Part shown: positions 31,602-39,126 of the stretch, piece by piece
How positions within the stretch are numbered: the first letter of the stretch is position 1
Layout: the number at the start of each line of letters is the position of its first letter
NCBI GenBank assembly: GCA_964566875.1
Contig: CAZMJM010000002.1
Location: 1-47,486 of the forward strand
Length of the DNA stretch: 47,486 nucleotides
Direction of reading: 5' to 3'
Source: CAZEQH01 sp964566875
GTDB lineage: Bacteria; Patescibacteriota; Minisyncoccia; Minisyncoccales; JANBVM01
Position numbers and translations under genes: made by a program
Notes under the pieces: generated by a model
What the model was told of the DNA's origin: nothing
What the model saw: the letters and a program-made list of their open reading frames with translations, nothing else
Databases searched by the model: none

Positions 31602-31703
31602 CTATCTGTGTCTTACTCTTTCAAGCTTCAAACCTCCCAGGAAACCTAGGATAATAAATAGGACAAAAATAATCTGAGAAGTTGTGAAGTTTGAATTATT
31701 CAT
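31602..31703 (-). CDS. predicted single-helix micro-protein (33 aa)
   Basis: ATG at 31703, with AGGA about 10 bases upstream, opens a frame ending at TAG 31602-31604. The peptide is a polar N-terminus, one hydrophobic helix (IIFVLFIILGFLGGL) and a basic tail (KLERVRHR), the classic plan of a small bitopic membrane protein. It is directly followed by a strong terminator, so the region is transcribed in this direction. No family is recognised. The size leaves room for chance. Confidence 0.45.
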   Translation of the reverse strand: MNNSNFTTSQIIFVLFIILGFLGGLKLERVRHR

Positions 31704-31871
31704 AAAATCGTGAATCCTATTAATTTAAGATAACGGCAACCGTCCGAACTGTCAAGTGGAAAACCCTATTTGCCTCTCCTGTGCGCTGAGACTTGAATCC
31801 GTACGGAACAACTCATCATCTTTCAGTGTTTTAAAATATTCGTGTGAAGACGGCCGATTACAATCTACCTG

Positions 31872-32123
31872 TTAATTTAAGGCCCCCTCTTTTTTGAGTA
31901 GCGCCCTCTTCTTGGCAGCCCCGCCCCTGAACCCTCCGATTGTGCCGTCTGCGCGTATTACCCGATGGCAGGGTACTTTGGTGCTTCTGTTTTCGTGCAT
32001 GATATTCCCTACCGCCCGCCAGGCATGGGGGGAACCGGCCTTTTCGGCCACCTCCTTGTAGCTTAAAGTCTTTCCCCTGGGGATTTTAGCCACTACCCTA
32101 TTAACTTTGTCTCTGAAAGTCAT
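31872..32123 (-). CDS. MGMT/Ogt-type DNA alkyltransferase, DNA-binding domain only (83 aa)
   Basis: The protein corresponds to the C-terminal domain of O6-alkylguanine-DNA alkyltransferases: a helix-turn-helix region (GKTLSYKEVAEKAGSPHAWRAVG) and the active-site VPCHRVIRADGTIGGF with the acceptor Cys52. Because Cys is present (not Trp as in ATL proteins) it could be a suicide repair enzyme. I start it at ATG 32123; a start at 32165 would add an Ile/Cys-rich stretch encoded by the CATAACAC-type repeats upstream. The N-terminal RNase-H-like domain is absent, as in short Ogt forms. Confidence 0.85.
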   Translation of the reverse strand: MTFRDKVNRVVAKIPRGKTLSYKEVAEKAGSPHAWRAVGNIMHENRSTKVPCHRVIRADGTIGGFRGGAAKKRALLKKEGALN

Positions 32124-32209
32124 AGAACACATAGCATAAATCACATAACACGGATTGCATAACATGGATCACATAACACATAGATATTATTTTGCATGCT
32201 AGTGCTTTG

Positions 32210-32247
32210 ATACGCCATAATTCAACATATGTTTAGTTATGGCGTAT
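32210..32247. repeat. 38-bp perfect-arm dyad
   Basis: Arms ATACGCCATAA (32210-32220) and TTATGGCGTAT (32237-32247) are exact inverted copies, and the centre contains the palindrome AACATATGTT (32224-32233). The two stems together could form a long hairpin or cruciform. There is no T-run, so it is not a typical terminator. Confidence 0.8.
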
Positions 32248-32252
32248 TCATT

Positions 32253-32315
32253 TAAAACCTCTAAAACCTCTAAAACCTCTAAAACCTCTATAACCTCTAT
32301 AACCTCTATAACCTA
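32253..32315. repeat. 9-bp tandem repeat, seven units
   Basis: Four units of TAAAACCTC are followed by three of TATAACCTC (the last ending in A). The array runs into the last codons and stop of the MBL-hydrolase gene: the final unit encodes part of Arg-Leu-stop. It appears to have grown by slippage from the gene's 3' end. Confidence 0.92.
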
Positions 32316-32839
32316 AAGGCGGGGCCGTGACCGGGAAAAACTTTGAGGCCGGGTTTTAATACGGTTTTCAATTTTTTCAGGGAAGAATCAAGCTGCGCCG
32401 CTGACCCGCCAGCCAGGTCCGTCCTCCCTACCCCTCCGTAAAAAAGGGTATCTCCGGTTATGATGAAATCCTTGGCCAGGAGGCAGATGCTTCCTTCTGT
32501 ATGGCCCGGCGTATGGATAACTTTTAATTCCTCACTCCCTAATCTTATCACGTCTCCTTCTTTAAGAAACCTGTCGACCTCAAAATCAATGAAGTCTTTT
32601 TCCTTTTCGTGTATCAGGATTGGGGCCCCTGTGCCTTCTTTTATCTTCAGAACCGCATCTGTGTGGTCGTCGTGATAGTGGGTACAGAGAATGAATTTGA
32701 GAACCTTCCCTGACTTTTTTATCAGCCGCAAGATTCTTTCGGCATTCCCACCCGGGTCCACCAGGGCAGATTCTCTATTTGAATTTAAGAAATAGCAGTT
32801 GGTCTGCAAGAGGCCAACTGCCAAACTCGTGACATCCAT
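32306..32839 (-). CDS. MBL-fold metallohydrolase, glyoxalase II-like (177 aa)
   Basis: The metal site is complete: THYHDDHTD (H54, H56, D58, H59), TPGHTEGS, GDTLFYGGVGRTDL and the terminal PGHGPAF. The layout matches the small glyoxalase-II/YcbL-type hydroxyacylglutathione hydrolase-like family, which hydrolyses thioesters or related substrates. The stop codon lies within a 9-bp tandem repeat array. The SIMPL gene lies 3 bases upstream, so the two are co-transcribed. Confidence 0.9.
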   Translation of the reverse strand: MDVTSLAVGLLQTNCYFLNSNRESALVDPGGNAERILRLIKKSGKVLKFILCTHYHDDHTDAVLKIKEGTGAPILIHEKEKDFIDFEVDRFLKEGDVIRLGSEELKVIHTPGHTEGSICLLAKDFIITGDTLFYGGVGRTDLAGGSAAQLDSSLKKLKTVLKPGLKVFPGHGPAFRL

Positions 32840-32842
32840 GAA

Positions 32843-33646
32843 TCAGTCTATTTCGTAAACGATGTTCACGTTGACGGTTATCATGTTCTCCCCGGTTTGG
32901 ACCTGAGGAGCCGCTTCCTCCACTCCCCCTCCCATACCGTAAGCTGCCTGGTCCATCTTATAAAAAGTGGGGTAAACTCCGCTTTCGCTGAAACTGGTGA
33001 TTCTTACCAATTTTACTCCCAACTGTGAGGCTAAGAGATTGGCCTTTGCCTTGGCCTCGTCGATTGCTTCCTTGCGGGCGTCGTTCTTGGCGGCCTCCTC
33101 ATCATCAGGGTCCATGGTAAACTGGAGAGACCCTACCTGATTGGCTCCCTGGTCGGCAGCACCCTGGATGATATCCCCCACCTTGGTCAGGTCCCTGATT
33201 TTCACCTGGAGAGACTGGTCAACCTCATACCCAACCAGAACCCTCTGTCCTCCGGGAGGATACCTGCCGTAGATATCCGGCTGTCGGTATTCATACCTGG
33301 GGTAGATGTTGAAGGCTGTGGTCTTCAGGTCTTTTTCCTCGACACCCTGGCCCTTGATGAATGCTATGACGCTGTTCATCTTGGCAGTGTTTTCGGACAT
33401 GGCTTCGGCTACCGTTTTCTTTTCGGTCTGCACCGAAACGGTGGTAACCGCCAGGTTCGGCTTTACGAAAACCTCCCCGGAGGCCGAAACGTTAATGGTG
33501 TTCCTGCTCTCGATGTCCTGGCCGATGTATTTGCCCTGTTTGAATTCATTGACGGCTTTCACACCCACAAAAACTATCGAAACCAGCAGAAACAGGTTGA
33601 ATATCTGGGAAACCGATGATAAAATTTTTTCCTTTTGTTCGTCCAT
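32843..33646 (-). CDS. SIMPL-domain (DUF541) protein, membrane-anchored (267 aa)
   Basis: An N-terminal membrane helix (about 15-35) precedes a DUF541/SIMPL domain with TINVSASGEVFVKPNLA, a helix carrying AEAMSENTAKMNSVI, QVKIRDLTKVGDIIQGA and the repeated terminal strand VNVNIVYEID. SIMPL proteins form oligomeric rings at the outer or inner membrane and have been linked to oxidative stress, but no enzymatic role is established. It is the first gene of a pair with the MBL hydrolase and lies 37 bases past the first V4R-like gene. Confidence 0.85.
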   Translation of the reverse strand: MDEQKEKILSSVSQIFNLFLLVSIVFVGVKAVNEFKQGKYIGQDIESRNTINVSASGEVFVKPNLAVTTVSVQTEKKTVAEAMSENTAKMNSVIAFIKGQGVEEKDLKTTAFNIYPRYEYRQPDIYGRYPPGGQRVLVGYEVDQSLQVKIRDLTKVGDIIQGAADQGANQVGSLQFTMDPDDEEAAKNDARKEAIDEAKAKANLLASQLGVKLVRITSFSESGVYPTFYKMDQAAYGMGGGVEEAAPQVQTGENMITVNVNIVYEID

Positions 33647-33683
33647 ATTGCTATGAATTGAATAATAACGGCGACCTTTTTAC

Positions 33684-34292
33684 TTACCACGTGATAAGGA
33701 ATTCGTGATGTCCATCGCCTTTATGGCTGCATTTGACTTCCTTACAATCCAGATTGTCTTTTTTCAGCACCATTTTGGCTATGGAGGCAAAGTAGCCTTC
33801 CATACACCTGCAGAAAATCGGATGGAGATTAAATTCTTTTATTTTCATAATGATGTATCTTTTTTCTTCGTTATATTCTGCAAATTCCAGCTCTCCCTCA
33901 GTCCAATAGGTTCTCCACATCTGCTGGGCCTTTTTCATGACTTCGGGCAGAGAATATATGTATTTTGAGAAAAGCCTGACAATTAAAGATATTCTGGGGT
34001 GAAAATAGCATACGTTCCTGATTTCCTCATCACCAGAATTAAGAACCTTTTTAATGGCCAACAGAGATACCGCTCTCATACCGCCGGGAATGAATTCCAT
34101 CTCCTTTATCTCCCGGTATTTTATGGGATACCCCAGCCTTTCCCATTCCTTTTCTACTTTTTCCAGGACTTGTTTTCCCTTAGTCTTTATAATATATTCC
34201 CCGTCGTGCTTGACATTAAAACCCCTTGTTTCAAAGGAGGTGTTTTCAATCAGGCTTTTAGCTTTTGCGGGGTCGATTGTTGCTTCTGTCAT
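33684..34292 (-). CDS. V4R-like small-molecule-sensor-domain protein, paralogue 1 (202 aa)
   Basis: The protein consists of one domain resembling the V4R (4-vinyl reductase) sensor of XylR/DmpR-type regulators, without any effector domain. The C-terminal half shows the V4R pattern: LHPIFC then GYFASIAKMV, then KEVKCSHKGDGHHEF and a final W. C161, E185, C188 and H196 occupy the positions of the Cys/Glu/Cys/Cys zinc ligands described for MopR, His replacing the last Cys. It is the most divergent of the three tandem copies: a spacer residue is added between C161 and E185, and the FYP motif becomes FIP. It lies 7 bases from paralogue 2. Ligand unknown. Confidence 0.75.
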   Translation of the reverse strand: MTEATIDPAKAKSLIENTSFETRGFNVKHDGEYIIKTKGKQVLEKVEKEWERLGYPIKYREIKEMEFIPGGMRAVSLLAIKKVLNSGDEEIRNVCYFHPRISLIVRLFSKYIYSLPEVMKKAQQMWRTYWTEGELEFAEYNEEKRYIIMKIKEFNLHPIFCRCMEGYFASIAKMVLKKDNLDCKEVKCSHKGDGHHEFLITW

Positions 34293-34299
34293 AATTTAT

Positions 34300-34914
34300 T
34301 TACCAGTTTAATACAAATTCGTGATATTCGTCTCCTCGAAAGACGCATTTTTCTTCCCGGCAGGTCACGGGTTTTCCAGTAATCATCTGGACTACGCTGG
34401 CGAAATATCCTATCAAATTCTGACACTGCAGGGGATGAAGCTTGAAATTTTTGAGGCGGACAACAGCTTCTCTGTTTTCCTGGTCGAATTTCACAACCTC
34501 CAGGTCTCCGACGGTATAACTCTCCCTCCATATCTTAGGAGCTTCTCTGGCTACTATTTCCGGTGAGAAGAAGTACTTCATAAACATTCTTATCAGGAAG
34601 GATACCTTGGGTTCGAACCTTCCCATTTCCTGGAATTTTTTCGTGTCATAGTGGAAAAGTTTCTCAGCGCCGCACAGCACCAGGGCTTCCAGCCATACGG
34701 GATAAAAATCCATCGTCTTTATCTCTTTTAGTTTTATCGGGTAGCCCATATCGTTTATTTTTTTCTCCAGCTTCTCGACCCCCTCATCTCCCTCTTGTTC
34801 AAGAATAAAGTCAACCTCCCCTTTAATGGCGATCCCTCTGGCTTCCCCGGATATACTCCTCAATCCTTCAAATTCTTCTTTGGAGAATATTGGCTCTTCC
34901 ATGTTATTATCCAT
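34300..34914 (-). CDS. V4R-like small-molecule-sensor-domain protein, paralogue 2 (204 aa)
   Basis: Middle member of the tandem trio. It shows the family blocks GEARGIAIK (23-31), IKTMDFYP (65-72), FLIRMFMKYFFS (106-117), IWRESYTVGDLEV (128-140), LHPLQC (159-164), GYFASVV and CREEKCVFRGDEYHEF (185-200). Presumed metal ligands are C164, E187, C190 and H198. The spacing C-23-E-x2-C-x7-H is the same as in MopR, with His for the last Cys. No transmembrane segment or DNA-binding motif is present. Its gene lies 5 bases from paralogue 3, so all three are co-transcribed. Confidence 0.75.
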   Translation of the reverse strand: MDNNMEEPIFSKEEFEGLRSISGEARGIAIKGEVDFILEQEGDEGVEKLEKKINDMGYPIKLKEIKTMDFYPVWLEALVLCGAEKLFHYDTKKFQEMGRFEPKVSFLIRMFMKYFFSPEIVAREAPKIWRESYTVGDLEVVKFDQENREAVVRLKNFKLHPLQCQNLIGYFASVVQMITGKPVTCREEKCVFRGDEYHEFVLNW

Positions 34915-34919
34915 TATTT

Positions 34920-35528
34920 TTACTTTCCCCAGCTTACCAGAAATTCATGATATTCGTCTCCGCGGGACATGCATTTTCTTTCTTCGGATTTGACTTCTTT
35001 ATTGACAACCATCTTAACGATGCTTATGAGATAGCCTTCAACGGTGAGACAATGGATGGGATGGAGCTCGAAGTCGTTTATCCGGACAACGATGTACCCT
35101 TTTTCTTTGTTGATTTCCGTAACCCTCAGATTTCCTTTGGTATAATACTTTCCCCAGAACTTTGGCGCCTCTCTGGCGATGGTTTCCATGGAAACGAAAT
35201 ATTTCATAAACAGCCGCACTATCAGCGAAACCTTGGAATTAAACTCTCCCATCTTGATAAAATCTTCCTGCGAAAAATGGAATAATTCCTCCATCAGGAG
35301 AAAGGCGATGGCTTCCAGGCCCACCGGATAAAAATCCATTTCCTTGATTTCCTCGTACCTGATGGGAAACCCCAATTCTGCGGCTCTTTCTTCTAATTTC
35401 GCCAGGGCCTCCTTCCCTTCTCTGTAAAGAATGTATTCCAGATCGCCCTTGATGGAAATTCCCCTTGTTTCTCCAGGAACTTTCATCAGCTCCCCGGCTT
35501 TTTCTTTTGTAAGTTTTTCAGGTTCCAT
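34920..35528 (-). CDS. V4R-like small-molecule-sensor-domain protein, paralogue 3 (202 aa)
   Basis: First gene of the tandem trio and probably downstream of its promoter (TTGTCA and TTATAAAAT elements lie between 35540 and 35590). Blocks: GETRGISIKG (19-28), IKEMDFYPVG (61-70), SLIVRLFMKYFVS (101-113), LHPIHC (155-160), GYLISIVKMVV and ERKCMSRGDEYHEF (183-196). Ligand positions are C160, E183, C186 and H194. The additional Cys present two residues before the Glu in paralogues 1, 2, 4 and 5 is replaced by Ser here, so only the four proposed ligands are shared by the family. Confidence 0.75.
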   Translation of the reverse strand: MEPEKLTKEKAGELMKVPGETRGISIKGDLEYILYREGKEALAKLEERAAELGFPIRYEEIKEMDFYPVGLEAIAFLLMEELFHFSQEDFIKMGEFNSKVSLIVRLFMKYFVSMETIAREAPKFWGKYYTKGNLRVTEINKEKGYIVVRINDFELHPIHCLTVEGYLISIVKMVVNKEVKSEERKCMSRGDEYHEFLVSWGK

Positions 35529-35596
35529 CTTTTAAAACGTAGTTTCAAAGATAAGGTACTTATTTTATAACGTATTAGAGTTTATTTTGTGACAAA

Positions 35597-36394
35597 TTAG
35601 GAATTGAGAAGTTCCAACTGGAACTGTTTGGTCCCGATTTCGGAAAATTTATCCTTTTCAGGATAATTGTCAATCTGCGAAAGCCAATGGCGGTTGGAAA
35701 ACTCCCATAATTTTTTAGCGGTCAGAAAAGCCTCCACGTAGAGCTCTTTTTTCCCGGTTTCATAGAGTTCGCATACTCCCGCAGGTTTTTCCCACTTATG
35801 GGTGCAGCCTCTTTTGTTCTTATTTATCTTTACCTCTCCCGATTTGACCCTCCGCTCGGCGCCGCACAGCTTACAGGATTGAAATTGGTCCACCCTCATT
35901 ATCCAATAGGTTTTAGCCTTCTTCCTGGCGGTCTCGTTATAAGCGTTAAAATAAGCTGCCGTCTGGATGAAATAGTCGTCCCATATTTCCCGGCTGGTTT
36001 TCAGGTCCAATATCCCCATTTTCCCGTCTATTTCCGCCAGGACATCGAGGGTCCCGCTGTAAGAATGGTCTTTACTAAAAACCCTCTTCTCTATGCCGTG
36101 CAGTTTAATCTTGTGCGACCTGAACCAGTTTAAAAAAGCATCCACGGACGGCTTGACGTCGGCGGACGTTTTCGGGATTCTTCCCATCAGTATCGTTTCA
36201 ATAATATCGTGAACGTCATTGCCCCATTCCGTAAGTTTCTTTCTTTTCCTCTGCATGGAGGCAAAGCTTGCCTGATTAGCCAGCCATCTCTCCAGGCCGG
36301 GCTTGGCGATTATCTTGCAAATCGAAGTTACCCTTGGGTACCAAAAACCCTCCACTTCATAACCGTTCTTTTTCTTAAAATAATTGGCCGACAT
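35597..36394 (-). CDS. PD-(D/E)XK nuclease-family protein, RecB/Cas4-like (265 aa)
   Basis: The nuclease core is clear: an upstream His (EWGNDVHDIIE, H62), then SGTLDVLAEIDG with D117, GILDLKTS with D130 and K132, and the helix QTAAYFNAY, the QxxxY motif of RecB/Cas4/AddB nucleases. A zinc-ribbon-like insertion (CKLCGAERR and a later Cys-His) follows the core. There are no helicase or Fe-S motifs. It is probably a stand-alone DNA exonuclease or endonuclease. No cas genes or CRISPR arrays are in the window, so I do not call it Cas4. Confidence 0.82.
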   Translation of the reverse strand: MSANYFKKKNGYEVEGFWYPRVTSICKIIAKPGLERWLANQASFASMQRKRKKLTEWGNDVHDIIETILMGRIPKTSADVKPSVDAFLNWFRSHKIKLHGIEKRVFSKDHSYSGTLDVLAEIDGKMGILDLKTSREIWDDYFIQTAAYFNAYNETARKKAKTYWIMRVDQFQSCKLCGAERRVKSGEVKINKNKRGCTHKWEKPAGVCELYETGKKELYVEAFLTAKKLWEFSNRHWLSQIDNYPEKDKFSEIGTKQFQLELLNS

Positions 36395-36429
36395 ATTGTT
36401 ATTTTAGCAGAAAACTGCTTCTTTGGCGA

Positions 36430-37443
36430 CTATGATTTCCCCTCTTTTTCATCGGCCGCCAGCTGCCCGCAGGCGGCGGCTATGTCTTGCCCGAACCGGA
36501 ACCTTTCCGTCACCGCTATCCCTTTGCGCTGAAGCGTTTCTTTGAATTTCCTGACCTTCGCCGCTGGAGAAGGCGCAATGCCCCGGACCGCCGGGTTATA
36601 AGAGATAAGATTAACGAAATAAAGCGGTTTTTTCATCAATGAAGCCAATTGCACAGCACATTTTTCAGAGTCGTTGAAATCCTTTATCATTATGTATTCA
36701 AACATAACCCTCCTATTTGTTGTTTCAGCGTAAGATTCGACCGCCTCCAGTATCCGGGAAATGGAGTACTTTGCATTGACGGGCATCAGGCGGCTTCTCA
36801 ATTCGTCCGTTGGGGCATGGAGCGAAATGGCCAGATTAACCTCCAGTGGTTCTGCGGCCAGCTTCCTGATGCCATCCGTGATACCGACGGTTGATATGGA
36901 AAACCTCCGTGCTCCCATATTGAATACTTCCGGCTCATGCATCGTTTTCACCGACTCCATGACGTTTTCGTAATTGAGGAATGGCTCCCCCATCCCCATG
37001 AAAACTACGTTGGTTACCTGCTTTTTCGATTTTTTTAAATACCGAGAGAAAAGCAGCACCTGCTCTACTATTTCATGAGACTTAAGGTTCCTCTCAAATT
37101 TCATCTTTCCCGTAGCACAGAAAAGACACCCCAGCGGACATCCGACCTGCGAGGATACACAAACCGTATTTCGCCCGTCCTTATGCCTCATCAAGACAGA
37201 TTCTATCTTCAGGCCGTCCTCCAATGTGATAAGCGCCTTGGCCGCCTCGGTCTTCTTGGACCGGAAAAGGCGGTGCTCGATGTTAAGCGGACATGCTTCA
37301 TTCAGCCTTTCCCGCAAAGAAAAAGGGAGGGTGGTAGCCCCCTTCCAGTCGTCTATCAGGTCATGGAATATCGCTTTTTTTACCTGATGGGCGCGGTATT
37401 CAGGCTCTTTCTCCAATATTTTTTCAAGATTAGCCAGGTTCAC
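36430..37443 (-). CDS. rlmN: 23S rRNA/tRNA adenine-C2 methyltransferase RlmN (337 aa)
   Basis: This radical-SAM enzyme methylates A2503 of 23S rRNA and A37 of some tRNAs. It has the 4Fe-4S motif CPLGCLFC (C102, C106, C109), the methyl-carrying and resolving cysteines C95 (NTVCVSSQ) and C325 (AACGQL), and VVFMGMGEP for SAM binding. The catalytic pair is intact, separating it from HDc-only relatives. The N-terminal RlmN domain is present and the total length is close to normal for the family. It is followed by the DUF167 gene after 9 bases. Confidence 0.95.
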   Translation of the reverse strand: MNLANLEKILEKEPEYRAHQVKKAIFHDLIDDWKGATTLPFSLRERLNEACPLNIEHRLFRSKKTEAAKALITLEDGLKIESVLMRHKDGRNTVCVSSQVGCPLGCLFCATGKMKFERNLKSHEIVEQVLLFSRYLKKSKKQVTNVVFMGMGEPFLNYENVMESVKTMHEPEVFNMGARRFSISTVGITDGIRKLAAEPLEVNLAISLHAPTDELRSRLMPVNAKYSISRILEAVESYAETTNRRVMFEYIMIKDFNDSEKCAVQLASLMKKPLYFVNLISYNPAVRGIAPSPAAKVRKFKETLQRKGIAVTERFRFGQDIAAACGQLAADEKEGKS

Positions 37444-37452
37444 TTAAATTTA

Positions 37453-37674
37453 TTATTCCATTATTTCAAAAATTTTATTAGGCTTTTTCGAGCCGCGTAC
37501 TAAACGCACCTTTGACGGGTCGACTCCCAGATGGGAAGCCAGGATTCTTGCTGCAGCCTTGTTAGCTTCGCCCCGTAAGGCTTTTTCCCTGACCTCTATA
37601 TTGTAGCTTTCCTTCGTCTTGCAGGTTACTTGATTCCTTTTTGAGTCCGGGAAAACCCTGACCTTGATAAGCAT
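37453..37674 (-). CDS. DUF167 (YggU-family) protein (73 aa)
   Basis: A small alpha/beta protein beginning MLIKVRVFPDSKRNQV and containing the family motifs VREKALRGEANKAAARILA and SKVRLVRGSKKPNKIFEI, which match YggU. The ATG at 37674 is chosen; a longer frame to 37815 would overlap the tRNA-binding-domain gene in the wrong reading frame and is Trp/Arg-rich. The function of this family is not established. It follows the tRNA-binding-domain gene by one base and precedes rlmN, giving an RNA-flavoured context. Confidence 0.88.
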   Translation of the reverse strand: MLIKVRVFPDSKRNQVTCKTKESYNIEVREKALRGEANKAAARILASHLGVDPSKVRLVRGSKKPNKIFEIME

Positions 37675-37675
37675 G

Positions 37676-38002
37676 TCAGCGAATGGTCGTTCCCGAAGGG
37701 ACCTCCCTGTCCGGCTGCAGCAGTACGGGTTCCCCGTCCACGTTAGCCGCCAGAAGCATGCCGCGGCTCTCCAGGCCGAAAATCGTTTTGGGTTCCAGGT
37801 TAGCCACCACGACAATGTCCCTTCCTATCATTTCTTCGGGCTTGTAGTATTTGGCGATGCCGGCCACCAGCTGCCTCTTTTCCCCGCCCAATTTTATCTC
37901 CAGCCGGAGAAGCTTATCGGAACCTTCCACCCTCTGGGCGTCTGCGACCTTGGCGGTTTTCAGCTCTATTTTTTGAAAATCCTCAAAACTTACCATACTC
38001 AT
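37676..38002 (-). CDS. stand-alone MetRS C-terminal-like tRNA-binding domain (108 aa)
   Basis: An OB-fold tRNA-binding domain as found at the C-terminus of MetRS and in Trbp111/Arc1p: IELKTAKVADAQRVEGSDKL, QLVAGIAKYYKPEEMIG, ANLEPKTIFGLESRGMLLAA. It could supply this domain to a short MetRS encoded elsewhere, or act as a general tRNA chaperone. The start overlaps the Idi-like gene's stop as ATGA, and it is followed after 1 base by the DUF167 gene. Confidence 0.9.
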   Translation of the reverse strand: MSMVSFEDFQKIELKTAKVADAQRVEGSDKLLRLEIKLGGEKRQLVAGIAKYYKPEEMIGRDIVVVANLEPKTIFGLESRGMLLAANVDGEPVLLQPDREVPSGTTIR

Positions 38003-38505
38003 AAGTCTTTTAGTTTATTAATGATTAGCCTGAACCAATAGGCGTACTTTGCCGGATTTTCTCCCACGTCTTTCTCCAATTCTTTCAGGTCCATCCATTT
38101 CCATTCCGCTACCTCCTGAGGATCTGGAGAAGGGGTCCCATCGAATTTACCGATGAAGACATGGTCGAATTCGTTTTCAATCAGGTCTCCTACCTTACTC
38201 TTATAGATAAAGCTGAAAGCCTCCTTCAGTTCGCAGGAAATACCCATCTCTTCCTTCAATCTCCTCCTGGCTTCGGAAACGATGTCGTGGTTTGGCCTCG
38301 GGTGAGAGCAGCAGGTATTGGACCAGAGGCCAGGAGAATGATACTTGGTGTCTGCCCTCTTCTGCAGCAGTACCTCACCCTTATGATTGGAGACCAGGAT
38401 AGAAAAGGAACGGTGCAGTTTTCCTTCCTTGTGAACCTGCATCTTTCCCCCCACTCCTATCTGGTGATTTTCTTCGTCAACTATGATTATTTCCTTTTTT
38501 TCCAT
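37999..38505 (-). CDS. idi: isopentenyl-diphosphate delta-isomerase, type I (Nudix, 168 aa)
   Basis: Idi interconverts IPP and DMAPP. Family features are GKLHRSFSILV, the acidic Nudix-like helix EARRRLKEEMG, the catalytic Cys in WSNTCCSHP and the catalytic Glu in ENEFDHVF; a metal-binding His is in the first motif. I place the start at ATG 38505 (MEKKEIIIVDE); a frame to 38577 would overlap the V4R-like gene upstream and is unlikely. Other isoprenoid genes are not in the window. The gene is 8 bases from paralogue 4 and overlaps the tRNA-binding-domain gene. Confidence 0.9.
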   Translation of the reverse strand: MEKKEIIIVDEENHQIGVGGKMQVHKEGKLHRSFSILVSNHKGEVLLQKRADTKYHSPGLWSNTCCSHPRPNHDIVSEARRRLKEEMGISCELKEAFSFIYKSKVGDLIENEFDHVFIGKFDGTPSPDPQEVAEWKWMDLKELEKDVGENPAKYAYWFRLIINKLKDL

Positions 38506-38513
38506 AATCTTTT

Positions 38514-39122
38514 TTACCAGCTTATTACAAATTCGTGGTGGCTGTCTCCCCTGTGAATGCATTTTTCTTCCCGGCATGAGGCTTCACTGCCCACCACCAT
38601 CCTTACCACGCTGGCAAAGTAACCTTCCAGGCTGATACAGTGGTCGGGATGGGCTACAAAATCTTCCAGCACCATGATTCCCCGCCTGGTCTCATTATTG
38701 ATTTCCCTGACCTCAAGGTTGCCTACGGTATAATTTTTCTTCCACATTTTGGAAACCTGTTTGGCGGCCACTTCAATGGAAATAAAATACTGCATGAATA
38801 CGCGTACCAGAAGAGAAGTCTTCGACTCGAATGCCCCCATCTCCCTTATCTTCTCGTCATCAAAATCAAATATCTTTCGGGCAGCAACAATGGTGGCGGT
38901 TTCCATACCTAAGGGGTAAAAATCCATTTCCCTGATGCCCCTGTAGTCTATAGGGTGGCCCGCTTTCTTCATTGCCTCCTCCAATTCACTCAATCCCGCC
39001 TCGTTCTTTTCCTTAAGAACGAATCTGCCGTGGCTTTTAATGGCAACTCCCCTGCTCTCTCCGGAAATTTTCATTATCTCTCCGATTTCTTTTGCCAGCT
39101 CGTTGAATTTGCTTTGTTCCAT
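38514..39122 (-). CDS. V4R-like small-molecule-sensor-domain protein, paralogue 4 (202 aa)
   Basis: Single copy lodged between a methyltransferase and idi. Blocks: GESRGVAIK (21-29), IREMDFYP (63-70), SLLVRVFMQYFIS (103-115), MWKKNYTVGNLEV (126-138), AHPDHC (157-162), GYFASVVRMVV and CREEKCIHRGDSHHEF (183-198). Proposed ligands are C162, E185, C188 and H196. It lies 4 bases from the methyltransferase stop and 8 bases from the idi start, so the three form one operon with possible lipid or isoprenoid context. Confidence 0.75.
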   Translation of the reverse strand: MEQSKFNELAKEIGEIMKISGESRGVAIKSHGRFVLKEKNEAGLSELEEAMKKAGHPIDYRGIREMDFYPLGMETATIVAARKIFDFDDEKIREMGAFESKTSLLVRVFMQYFISIEVAAKQVSKMWKKNYTVGNLEVREINNETRRGIMVLEDFVAHPDHCISLEGYFASVVRMVVGSEASCREEKCIHRGDSHHEFVISW

Positions 39123-39126
39123 AAAA

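Larger units (their letters stand above)
31458..31871. other. 414-base intergenic region with one probable micro-ORF
   Basis: No gene longer than 40 codons is supported here. It holds a GGGAGAA-type hairpin (31511-31536), a terminator (31551-31575) and a 33-residue membrane micro-ORF (31602-31703). The remaining 170 bases, with ordinary composition, presumably include the promoter of the micro-ORF and the 3' end of the MGMT-like transcript. Confidence 0.6.

Noticed and set aside
35597..36394. A Cas4 protein of a CRISPR system
   Set aside because: It has a RecB-like nuclease core, but no Fe-S cysteines in the Cas4 pattern, no cas neighbours and no CRISPR array in the window.
37453..37815. A 120-aa protein starting at 37815
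   Set aside because: The first 47 residues (Trp/Arg-rich) lie within the tRNA-binding-domain gene in another frame. The homologous start of the DUF167 protein is at 37674.
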